Source of the DNA: Rhodovulum bhavnagarense
GTDB lineage: Bacteria > Pseudomonadota > Alphaproteobacteria > Rhodobacterales > Rhodobacteraceae
DNA length: 64,000 nt
Direction: 5' to 3'
Assembly: GCF_004343505.1 (NCBI RefSeq)
Contig: NZ_SLXU01000002.1
Span: 186,001-250,000, forward strand
The notes below the pieces were generated by a model that ran no database searches, was not told where the DNA came from, and saw only the letters and a list, made by a program, of their open reading frames with translations. A program made the translations under genes and the position numbers. This document shows, piece after piece, positions 56,933 to 64,000 of the stretch. The first letter of the stretch is position 1. The number at the start of each line of letters is the position of its first letter.

Positions 56933-58710
56933 TCCGTACCCCGCTGCGCCCGCTTGCCCGTATCCTCGATGCCCGCGCAAGGGGTGAAAGTCCCGACGCG
57001 ATCGAACGTGAAAACCTGCGCCTGCGCCATGAACAGATGCGCGACCGTGACCGGGCACGGGCCGAGGGGCGGCTGCTGGTGCTGGGGGTCATTTTCATCG
57101 CGGCTTTCGCAACTGTCGGGGTCAGGATGGGCAGTCTCGCCGCCTCCGATCCCGCAGAGCCGCGCGTCGCCCTTGCCGAGGGGCCGGCCATCTTGGCCCA
57201 GCGTGCCGACATCACCGATCGCAATGGCAACATCCTGGCCACCAACATGGTGACCCATTCGCTTTATGCGCAGCCGCCGATCATGGTCGATCCTGCCCGC
57301 GCTGCCCGCGAACTGGCCGCGATCTTTCCCGATCTGGACGGTGAAGAGTTGCTGGAGGATTTTACCGGCAGCCGCAAATTCCTGTGGATCAAAAAGAAGA
57401 TCAGCCCCGAACAAATGCAACAGGTGCATGATATCGGCGATCCGGGGCTGATGTTTGGCCCCCGCGAGATGCGGCTTTATCCAAACGGACCGCTGGCCGC
57501 CCATGTTCTGGGGGGGGCCAGCTTCGGGCGCGAGGGCGTGCGCTCGGCCGAGGTGGTCGGGGTCGCGGGCGTCGAAAGGACATTCGACGCATGGTTGCGC
57601 GACCCGGCCAATGGCGGCGCGCCGCTGCGCCTGTCACTCGACCTGTCCGTGCAGGCCGTGGTCGAACAGGTGCTATCGGGCGGTATGAAGATCATGAACG
57701 CCAAGGGTGCCGCTGCGATTTTGATGGAGGCCGGGACGGGCGAGGTGGTCTCGCTGGTATCTTTGCCAGATTTCGACCCGAACGACCGGCCTGCCCCGCT
57801 GGTTCAGGGCGATGCGTCTGACAGCCCGCTTTTCAACCGAGCGGTGCAGGGCGTTTATGAACTGGGCTCGACCTTCAAGACCCTGACGCTGGCCCAGGCG
57901 TTGGAAGAGGGGCTGGTCAGCCCCGAGACCATCATCGACACCAAGGGGCCCCTGGTGTGGGGCAAGTTCCGCATCCGCGATTTCCACGATTACGGCCCAC
58001 AGCTTTCCGTTACCGATATTCTTGTCAAGAGTTCCAATATCGGCACCGCGCGGATCGCCATGCAGATCGGTGCAGAACGTCAGCGCGTCTTTCTCGACCG
58101 GCTCGGGTTTCTTGAACACACGCCGCTTGAGATGGTCGAGGCGAGCGGCGGCAAGCCGCTGATCCCGGCGAACTGGTCCGAATTGTCGACGATGACGATC
58201 TCTTATGGTCATGGCCTGTCGGCCACGCCCCTGCACCTCGCCGTGGCCTATGCCGCGATCGCAAATGGCGGGCGCAAGGTGTCGCCGACCCTGCTGGCGG
58301 GGGCGGGCACGCCCGGTGAAAGGGTTCTTTCCGAACGTACCGCCGAGCGGATGCGCGATATGTTGCGCGCGGTCGTGACCGAGGGAACCGCCAGTTTCGC
58401 CCGTGTCGATGGGTATCCCGTGGGCGGCAAGACCGGAACAGCGGACAAGCCAAAGCCCACAGGCGGCTATTACAATGACCGCGTGATCGCGACATTTGCC
58501 AGCATCTTTCCCGCCGAGGATCCGAAATACGTCCTGATCGTTACCCTAGACGAACCCGAAGATCGGATGGGTCCCGAACCGCGACGCACCGCGGGATGGA
58601 CCGCGGTGCCGGTTGCCGCCGAAATCGTGAGGCGCGCCGCGCCGCTATTGGGGTTGCAGCCCGAGATTGAACCAGCCCCCGGCTTCGGGGTAACACTGAC
58701 CGCGAACTAG
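56929..58710 (+). CDS. ftsI: Septal peptidoglycan transpeptidase FtsI (PBP3)
   Basis: 593 residues. N-terminal cytoplasmic basic tail and one membrane anchor (about 48-68), PBP dimerisation domain, then the transpeptidase with SxxK S314-T-F-K317, SxN S368-S-N370 and KTG K501-T-G503. Cross-links septal peptidoglycan. ATG overlaps the ftsL stop by 4 bp (ATGA). Confidence 0.97.
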   Translation: MIRTPLRPLARILDARARGESPDAIERENLRLRHEQMRDRDRARAEGRLLVLGVIFIAAFATVGVRMGSLAASDPAEPRVALAEGPAILAQRADITDRNGNILATNMVTHSLYAQPPIMVDPARAARELAAIFPDLDGEELLEDFTGSRKFLWIKKKISPEQMQQVHDIGDPGLMFGPREMRLYPNGPLAAHVLGGASFGREGVRSAEVVGVAGVERTFDAWLRDPANGGAPLRLSLDLSVQAVVEQVLSGGMKIMNAKGAAAILMEAGTGEVVSLVSLPDFDPNDRPAPLVQGDASDSPLFNRAVQGVYELGSTFKTLTLAQALEEGLVSPETIIDTKGPLVWGKFRIRDFHDYGPQLSVTDILVKSSNIGTARIAMQIGAERQRVFLDRLGFLEHTPLEMVEASGGKPLIPANWSELSTMTISYGHGLSATPLHLAVAYAAIANGGRKVSPTLLAGAGTPGERVLSERTAERMRDMLRAVVTEGTASFARVDGYPVGGKTGTADKPKPTGGYYNDRVIATFASIFPAEDPKYVLIVTLDEPEDRMGPEPRRTAGWTAVPVAAEIVRRAAPLLGLQPEIEPAPGFGVTLTAN

Positions 58711-58725
58711 GCGGGGCAGGGTGGA

Positions 58726-60210
58726 ATGACGGATCAGGCAAAGACGCTTTCGGCCCTTGGTTTGACGGCCGGTGGCGGCGCGGACCCCGTGATTACCGGC
58801 CTTTCGGTGGACAGCCGCATGGTTAAACCGGGTCACCTTTTCGCGGCCCTTCCGGGCAGCCAGGTTCACGGGGCCGACTTTGTCGGTCATGCGCTGAGGT
58901 TGGGGGCCGCCGCCATTCTGACGGATCGCAAAGGGGCCCGTCAGGCCGCCGGCGCGCTGGCGCAGTCCGGTGCCGCGCTGGTGGTGACCGAGGACCCGCG
59001 CCAGGCCCTGGCTGGCGCCGCGGCGCTGTTTTTCGGGGCTCAACCCGAAACCGTGGTCGCTGTCACTGGCACGTCGGGAAAGACATCGGTGGCCAGCTTT
59101 ACCCGCCAAATATGGGATATGCTGGGCTTTTCGGCGTGCAGCCTGGGAACGATGGGCGTTCAGGGGGCGTGGTCCGCCCCGCTGGCCCACACCACGCCCG
59201 AGCCAGTGACGCTGCACCGCATGCTGTCCGAGATGGCAGCGGCAGGCGTCAGCCACGCGGCGATGGAGGCTTCCAGTCACGGGCTGGACCAGCGGCGGCT
59301 GGACGGGGTGACGCTGAAGGCTGCGGCCTTTACCAATTTCAGCCAGGATCACCTGGATTACCATGCGGATTTCGAGGCATATTTCGCCGCCAAAGCAGCG
59401 CTTTTCGAGCGGGTTCTGCCGCCTGACGGGGTGGCGGTAATCAATATCGACGAGGCGCGGGGCGTGCAGATGCGTGCGCTGGCAGAAGCGCGGGGTCAAG
59501 AGGTTCTGACCGTTGGTCGGGCCCCCGGCGCCGATCTTCGCATTCTCGATCAACGTTATGACGCGACCGGCCAGATGCTGCGTTTCGCCTGGGGCGAGGC
59601 GGTACACCTGACCCGGCTTGACCTGATCGGCGGTTTCCAGGCCGAAAACGTGCTGGCCGCGGCGGGCCTGGTGATCGCGTCGGGCGAGCCGCCCGATCAG
59701 GTCTTTCCCTTGTTCTGCGGCCTGAAAACGGTACGCGGCCGGATGGAACTGGCCGCAACCCGCGACAATGGCGCGACGGTTTTTGTCGATTACTCGCACA
59801 AACCCGGCGCGCTGGCCTCGGCACTGGCCTCGTTGCGGCCCCATGTGATGGGGCGGATCGTGGTTGTGTTCGGGGCGGGTGGTGATCGCGATCGGGGCAA
59901 GCGCCCGCTGATGGGGCAGGCGGCCGCCCAACATGCCGATGTTGTATATGTGACAGACGATAACCCAAGATCCGAGAAACCGGCCATGATCCGTGCAGAA
60001 ATCCTGCAAGGTTGTCCTTCTGCGATAGAGGTCGGTGACCGGGCCGAGGCCATCTTGAGGGCGGTCGACACCCTGTCGGCGGGCGATGCGCTGCTCATTG
60101 CGGGCAAGGGGCACGAGACCGGCCAGATCGTGGGCGATGACGTGTTTCCCTTTGATGACCGTGAACAGGCCAGCGTTGCGGTGGCCGCGCTGGACGGGCG
60201 AATGACATGA
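58726..60210 (+). CDS. murE: UDP-MurNAc-tripeptide ligase MurE
   Basis: 494 residues. P-loop GTSGKT (115-120), EASSHGLDQRRLDG and the DNPR motif (TDDNPRSEKP), which indicates meso-diaminopimelate as the added residue. Adds the third amino acid of the stem peptide in the cytoplasm. 15 bp after ftsI; overlaps murF by 4 bp. Confidence 0.96.
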   Translation: MTDQAKTLSALGLTAGGGADPVITGLSVDSRMVKPGHLFAALPGSQVHGADFVGHALRLGAAAILTDRKGARQAAGALAQSGAALVVTEDPRQALAGAAALFFGAQPETVVAVTGTSGKTSVASFTRQIWDMLGFSACSLGTMGVQGAWSAPLAHTTPEPVTLHRMLSEMAAAGVSHAAMEASSHGLDQRRLDGVTLKAAAFTNFSQDHLDYHADFEAYFAAKAALFERVLPPDGVAVINIDEARGVQMRALAEARGQEVLTVGRAPGADLRILDQRYDATGQMLRFAWGEAVHLTRLDLIGGFQAENVLAAAGLVIASGEPPDQVFPLFCGLKTVRGRMELAATRDNGATVFVDYSHKPGALASALASLRPHVMGRIVVVFGAGGDRDRGKRPLMGQAAAQHADVVYVTDDNPRSEKPAMIRAEILQGCPSAIEVGDRAEAILRAVDTLSAGDALLIAGKGHETGQIVGDDVFPFDDREQASVAVAALDGRMT

Positions 60211-61655
60211 GCGCGCTCTGGACCGCGGCAGAGGCTGCCGCCGCCACCGGGGGGCGCGTCACCTGCGACTGGCAAGCAGACGGTGTTTCCATCGATACGC
60301 GCGCCTTGGCGCCGGGGGATCTGTTCGTCGCGCTGACAGATCGCCGCGACGGACATGATTTCGTCGCCGAGGCGCTTGGCAAGGGCGCGGCGGCGGCGCT
60401 TGTCTCGCATGTTCCCGGCGGGGTGGCACCCGATGCCCCGCTCTTGATCGTCGCGGATGTTCTGGATGCCTTGCAGGCTCTTGGCCGGGCCGGGCGGGAA
60501 CGCTCACGGGCAAAAGTGGTGGCGGTCACCGGGTCGGCGGGCAAGACATCGACCAAGGAAATGCTGCGCCACGTACTGGCCGGGCAGGGCCGCGTGCATG
60601 CCGCCGAGGCCAGTTTCAACAACCATTGGGGCGTGCCCCTGACGCTGGCCCGCCTACCGCGCGATGCCGCCTTCGCGGTGGTCGAGATCGGCATGAACCA
60701 TCCCGGCGAGATTGCGCCCTTGGCCCGGTTGGTGCGCCCCGACGTGGCACTCATTACCACGATTGCGCCCGCACACCTGGCGGCCTTTGACGACTTGGCG
60801 GGCATCGCGCGCGAGAAAGGCGCGATTTTTACCGGGTTGGTGCCGGGGGGGACGGCGATCTATCCCGGTGATCTGGATGTCAGCCCGATCCTGGCCGAGG
60901 CGGCCCGGGCAGAGGCCGGTGATATCTTGACCTTTGGTCATGCAAAAGAATGCACCTTCAGGCTGAAAGGTGTTGAATTTCATGAAAATTCCATGGTCGT
61001 TCAAGCCCGCGGCCCGGTGCGGGAGCTGTTATTCAAGATCCAGAGTGCCGGGCGCCATTTCGCGATGAACGCCCTGGGCGTGCTGGCCGTGGCCGAAAGC
61101 CTGGGCATGGATGGTGCGGTGGCCGCCTGTGACCTGGCCGCCTGGGTGCCGCCGGCAGGCCGGGGAGAGCGGCTGCGCATCGCGCTGGACATGGTCGAGG
61201 ACCAGCTTGCGGTCGAGGTGATCGACGATGCCTTCAACGCCAATCCAGCCTCGATCGCTTGTGCGCTGGAGGTGCTGGCCGCCGCCCGTCCACAGGACGG
61301 GGTCGGGCGTATCGCGCGCGGCAGGCGCATTGCCATCCTGGGCGACATGTTGGAACTCGGTCCCCAGGAACAGGCATTGCATGCCGGGCTGGCCGACTTG
61401 CCCGCGATGACAAAGGTCGATCTCGTCCATTGCGTCGGGCCCCGGATGCGTGCGCTTTATTTTGCCTTGCCGTTGAAAAAGCGCGGCCAGTGGTTCGACG
61501 AGGCCGAGCCGCTGGCGCGCAAGATTCATCACATGATCGATGCTGGCGACGTGGTCCTGGTCAAGGGATCAAAGGGCAGCCGGGTCTCGATGGTGGTTGA
61601 CGCTCTTCGGAAATTGGGACAAGCGGTCCCCGCACCGCAGGAGGAGCCCGAATAA
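60207..61655 (+). CDS. murF: UDP-MurNAc-pentapeptide synthetase MurF
   Basis: 482 residues. P-loop [23 protein letters not shown], and [10 protein letters not shown] typical of Mur ligases. Adds D-Ala-D-Ala to complete the stem peptide. ATG in ATGA overlap with murE; its TAA overlaps the mraY ATG (TAATG), so the three are translationally linked. Confidence 0.96.
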   Translation: MSALWTAAEAAAATGGRVTCDWQADGVSIDTRALAPGDLFVALTDRRDGHDFVAEALGKGAAAALVSHVPGGVAPDAPLLIVADVLDALQALGRAGRERSRAKVVAVTGSAGKTSTKEMLRHVLAGQGRVHAAEASFNNHWGVPLTLARLPRDAAFAVVEIGMNHPGEIAPLARLVRPDVALITTIAPAHLAAFDDLAGIAREKGAIFTGLVPGGTAIYPGDLDVSPILAEAARAEAGDILTFGHAKECTFRLKGVEFHENSMVVQARGPVRELLFKIQSAGRHFAMNALGVLAVAESLGMDGAVAACDLAAWVPPAGRGERLRIALDMVEDQLAVEVIDDAFNANPASIACALEVLAAARPQDGVGRIARGRRIAILGDMLELGPQEQALHAGLADLPAMTKVDLVHCVGPRMRALYFALPLKKRGQWFDEAEPLARKIHHMIDAGDVVLVKGSKGSRVSMVVDALRKLGQAVPAPQEEPE

Positions 61656-62740
61656 TGCTGTACTGGCTGGCCGACCTTTCTGATGGGGGCGGGGCGTTCA
61701 ATCTGTTCCGCTATATCACCTTCCGGGCGGGTGGCGCCTTTCTGACGGCGCTGATCTTTAGTTTCTTGTTCGGTCGACCTCTGATCAACCTTCTGAAGAA
61801 AAAACAGAAAAATGGTCAGCCCATTCGCGAGGACGGACCGCAGAGCCACCTTGAGACCAAGACGGGCACACCCACGATGGGGGGGGTGCTGATCTTGGGG
61901 GCGCTGATCTTTTCCACGCTGCTCTGGGCGCGGCTGGATACCGCCTATATCTGGATGCTGCTTTTCGTTACGCTCTCGTTTGGCGCCATCGGCTTTGCCG
62001 ATGATTATGCCAAGGTGTCGCGCAACAATGCAAAGGGCGTGCCCGGTCGCTTGCGGTTCGGCCTTGGCCTGCTGATCGCGGCGATTGCCGGGGTCTGGGC
62101 GGCGCAGCTCCACCCAGATGGCCTGAGCTATCAACTGGCTTTGCCGGTTTTCAAGGACACGCTGATCAATCTGGGTTTCTTCTTCGTGCCCTTTGCCATG
62201 CTGGTGATCGTGGGATCGGCCAACGCGGTGAACCTGACCGACGGGCTTGACGGGCTGGCGATCATGCCGGTGATGATCGCCGCGGGTGCGCTGGGCGTGA
62301 TTGCCTACGCGGTGGGCCGGGTGGATTTCACCGAGTATCTCGACGTGCATTACGTGCCGGGAACTGGCGAAATCCTGATCTTTACCGCCGCGCTGATCGG
62401 CGGCGGGCTGGGATTCCTGTGGTATAACGCCCCGCCTGCGGCTGTGTTCATGGGCGACACGGGGTCGCTTGCGCTGGGCGGTGCGCTGGGCGCGATCGCG
62501 GTGGCGACCAAGCATGAAATCGTCCTGGCGATCGTCGGCGGCCTTTTCGTGGTCGAGGCTCTGTCGGTCATCATCCAGGTTGCATATTACAAAGCGACAA
62601 AAAAACGCGTGTTCCTCATGGCTCCGATCCATCACCATTTCGAGAAGAAAGGATGGGCCGAAGCCCAGATCGTGATTCGGTTCTGGATCATCAGTCTCAT
62701 CCTCGCCCTGATCGGACTGGCAACGCTCAAGGTCCGTTGA
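61655..62740 (+). CDS. mraY: Phospho-MurNAc-pentapeptide transferase MraY
   Basis: 361 residues, ten membrane helices. Catalytic residues in [19 protein letters not shown] and [11 protein letters not shown], and the HHH loop [12 protein letters not shown]. Makes lipid I by moving phospho-MurNAc-pentapeptide onto undecaprenyl phosphate at the inner membrane. Ordinary length and motifs. Confidence 0.97.
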   Translation: MLYWLADLSDGGGAFNLFRYITFRAGGAFLTALIFSFLFGRPLINLLKKKQKNGQPIREDGPQSHLETKTGTPTMGGVLILGALIFSTLLWARLDTAYIWMLLFVTLSFGAIGFADDYAKVSRNNAKGVPGRLRFGLGLLIAAIAGVWAAQLHPDGLSYQLALPVFKDTLINLGFFFVPFAMLVIVGSANAVNLTDGLDGLAIMPVMIAAGALGVIAYAVGRVDFTEYLDVHYVPGTGEILIFTAALIGGGLGFLWYNAPPAAVFMGDTGSLALGGALGAIAVATKHEIVLAIVGGLFVVEALSVIIQVAYYKATKKRVFLMAPIHHHFEKKGWAEAQIVIRFWIISLILALIGLATLKVR

Positions 62741-62762
62741 CGGGAAACCGGAGACAAAGGAC

Positions 62763-63173
62763 ATGCAGATGAAACTTGTCAGCGACAGTGCAAACGGGCC
62801 AGAGGCGCCGCGCCGCGAGGCATCGTCCTGGGGGACGCCGGATCTTCACGCGGTTACCCCGCAGGTCAGGTTGAACCACTGGAACGGTATACCGCCTTAC
62901 GCCATCTGGGCCTTTGCCGCCTTCCTCATGCTGGAGGCGGTGATGTTTTCCGGTCAGATCGTTCCCTATTGCGAGGCGAACTTTGCCCAGCCGCAGAATT
63001 GCGCGCCGATCTTTACCAAGATATTCCCGCTCGCGATTTCACTTGTCCTGCTCTACCCGGTCGTGACCGGGGCAGCGCGTCGTATGGGCGGCAATCGTAT
63101 CACGGCACAGGTCTTTGTCTTTCTTGCGGCCTTCGTGCCCCTGATGATGCTGAGCTGGCACTACATGCTGTAA
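62763..63173 (+). CDS. Small membrane protein between mraY and murD, unknown
   Basis: 136 residues: a soluble N-terminal 40 residues, then three hydrophobic helices (IWAFAAFLMLEAVMFSG, FPLAISLVLLYPVVTGA, VFVFLAAFVPLMMLSWHYM). Two cysteines (PYCEANFAQPQNCAP) lie between helices 1 and 2 and may be periplasmic. It is in the same direction as the dcw genes, 22 bp after mraY and 87 bp before murD, so it is likely co-transcribed. I do not recognise a family; codon use resembles its neighbours. An accessory role in envelope synthesis is only a guess from position. Confidence 0.65.
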   Translation: MQMKLVSDSANGPEAPRREASSWGTPDLHAVTPQVRLNHWNGIPPYAIWAFAAFLMLEAVMFSGQIVPYCEANFAQPQNCAPIFTKIFPLAISLVLLYPVVTGAARRMGGNRITAQVFVFLAAFVPLMMLSWHYML

Positions 63174-63260
63174 GCGCCCGGCCCGCGCCCCTGCGCGGGC
63201 CGGCTTGCATCGCACGTGCCCCGCGTCCATCGTCGTCGCTATCCATCGAGAGGGGCGGGC

Positions 63261-64000
63261 ATGATTCAGGTATGCGGATTTGACGGGGCCTGCGTGGCGG
63301 TTCTGGGGTTGGGGCGGTCTGGTCTTTCAGCCGCGCGAAGCCTGCGTGCAGGCGGTGCCGAGGTCTGGGCTTGGGACGACAACGCAGACGCGCGCGAGCG
63401 TGCCACGGCCGAGGGTTTCACGGTTCGCGACCTGTCCGCCCCGGGTGCGCTTGACCAGGTCGCGATGCTGGTCGTCAGCCCCGGCATTCCCCATCTTTAT
63501 CCCGCGCCCAACCCGATCATCGCGGCCGCCTGGGCCGCCGGGGTGCCGGTGGACAACGATATCGGCCTGTTCTTCCGTTCTCTGGCGACGCGGGATTGGG
63601 ACCGGTTCGACAGTCTGCCCCGCGTGATCGCGGTCACAGGGTCTAACGGCAAGTCCACCACCGCCGCGCTGATCGCGCATGTGATCGGTGTCTCGGGGCG
63701 GGCGGTGCAGCTGGCCGGCAATATCGGGCGCGGCGTTCTCGATATCGACCCGCCGGGCGATGGCGCGGTGGTGGTGCTGGAACTTTCCAGCTATCAGACC
63801 GAGCTTGCCCGCGCGCTGACCCCCGATATCGCGGTCCTGACCAACCTTTCGCCCGACCACCTGGACCGGCATGGAGGGCAGGGGGGATATTTCGCGGCAA
63901 AGCGCCGGCTGTTCGCCGAGGGTGGCCCGGATCGCGCGATCATCGGCGTGGACGAGGACGAGGGCCGTTTCCTGGCGAACCAGATGGCCGAAAGCCCTGC
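63261..64000 (+). CDS. murD: UDP-MurNAc-L-alanine:D-glutamate ligase MurD (3' end outside window)
   Basis: First 246 residues visible; the gene continues beyond the window. N-terminal Rossmann-like domain with [14 protein letters not shown], then P-loop [13 protein letters not shown] and [20 protein letters not shown]. Adds D-Glu to UDP-MurNAc-L-Ala. ATG 63261 has GAGAGGGG just upstream. Next genes would be expected to be ftsW, murG and murC. Confidence 0.95.
   Translation, partial: MIQVCGFDGACVAVLGLGRSGLSAARSLRAGGAEVWAWDDNADARERATAEGFTVRDLSAPGALDQVAMLVVSPGIPHLYPAPNPIIAAAWAAGVPVDNDIGLFFRSLATRDWDRFDSLPRVIAVTGSNGKSTTAALIAHVIGVSGRAVQLAGNIGRGVLDIDPPGDGAVVVLELSSYQTELARALTPDIAVLTNLSPDHLDRHGGQGGYFAAKRRLFAEGGPDRAIIGVDEDEGRFLANQMAESP

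Overview
The window is a 64 kb piece of a high-GC alphaproteobacterial chromosome, most probably a member of the Rhodobacterales (Roseobacter/Rhodobacter group). The evidence is the gene set (gcrA, HNOBA-type diguanylate cyclase, DUF6455 proteins, Hint protein, a large H-NOX/c-di-GMP pair), the local gene orders, and the aerobic/anaerobic phototrophy genes bchE and bchJ. The last point implies an organism able to make bacteriochlorophyll, although only this small part of the pathway lies here. No prophage, insertion sequence or CRISPR array is visible; most of the window is ordinary core genome in short operons with many 4-bp start/stop overlaps.

Layout. 1-4032: end of an RND efflux operon (adaptor and AcrB-type pump). 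4029-10803 (minus): a diguanylate cyclase coupled to an H-NOX-fold protein, a DUF4153 membrane protein, yciB, an EamA transporter and ftsY. 11030-14691: a small secreted protein, an 18-repeat MORN protein and nadE. 15039-20098: a four-gene polyamine-type ABC importer. 20141-26521 (minus): an SPOR lipoprotein, a D,D-carboxypeptidase, tmk, holB, tatD, an MBL hydrolase and an AEC carrier. 26758-30511: tRNA-Ser and carB. 30646-32969: bchE-bchJ behind a composite FNR-like/PpsR-like control region. 33268-39491: aspS, methylmalonyl-CoA epimerase, EI24, nitroreductase, DUF167, two tandem DUF6455 genes, cutA, an FmdB zinc ribbon and an AT-rich small membrane protein. 39531-44623: rimO, gcrA, an ABC-2 permease, trpA, ychF. 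44770-45066: two identical tRNA-Gly genes in a tandem duplication. 45223-54456: MAPEG protein, pyruvate carboxylase, a UvrD/PcrA helicase, a Hint-domain protein, an array of four CCUCCUCCC-loop hairpins, and mrp. 54457-64000: the division/cell-wall (dcw) cluster mraZ-rsmH-ftsL-ftsI-murE-murF-mraY-(membrane gene)-murD, cut by the window end.

How the parts work together. The dcw genes make the peptidoglycan precursors and the septal synthase; the carboxypeptidase trims the product. tmk, holB and the helicase serve DNA replication and repair; ftsY inserts membrane proteins. bchE/bchJ are expected to be expressed at low oxygen, and the sites upstream of bchE fit that. Two regulatory systems stand out: (i) a probable pair of small RNAs at 52943-53130 on the minus strand, each built of two hairpins with a CCUCCUCCC loop, resembling the stress-induced CcsR/'cuckoo' RNAs of Rhodobacter; and (ii) an H-NOX protein translationally coupled to an HNOBA-GGDEF cyclase in which the haem-ligand histidine and the YxSxR motif are both replaced, so that it probably is not a haem NO sensor in the usual sense.
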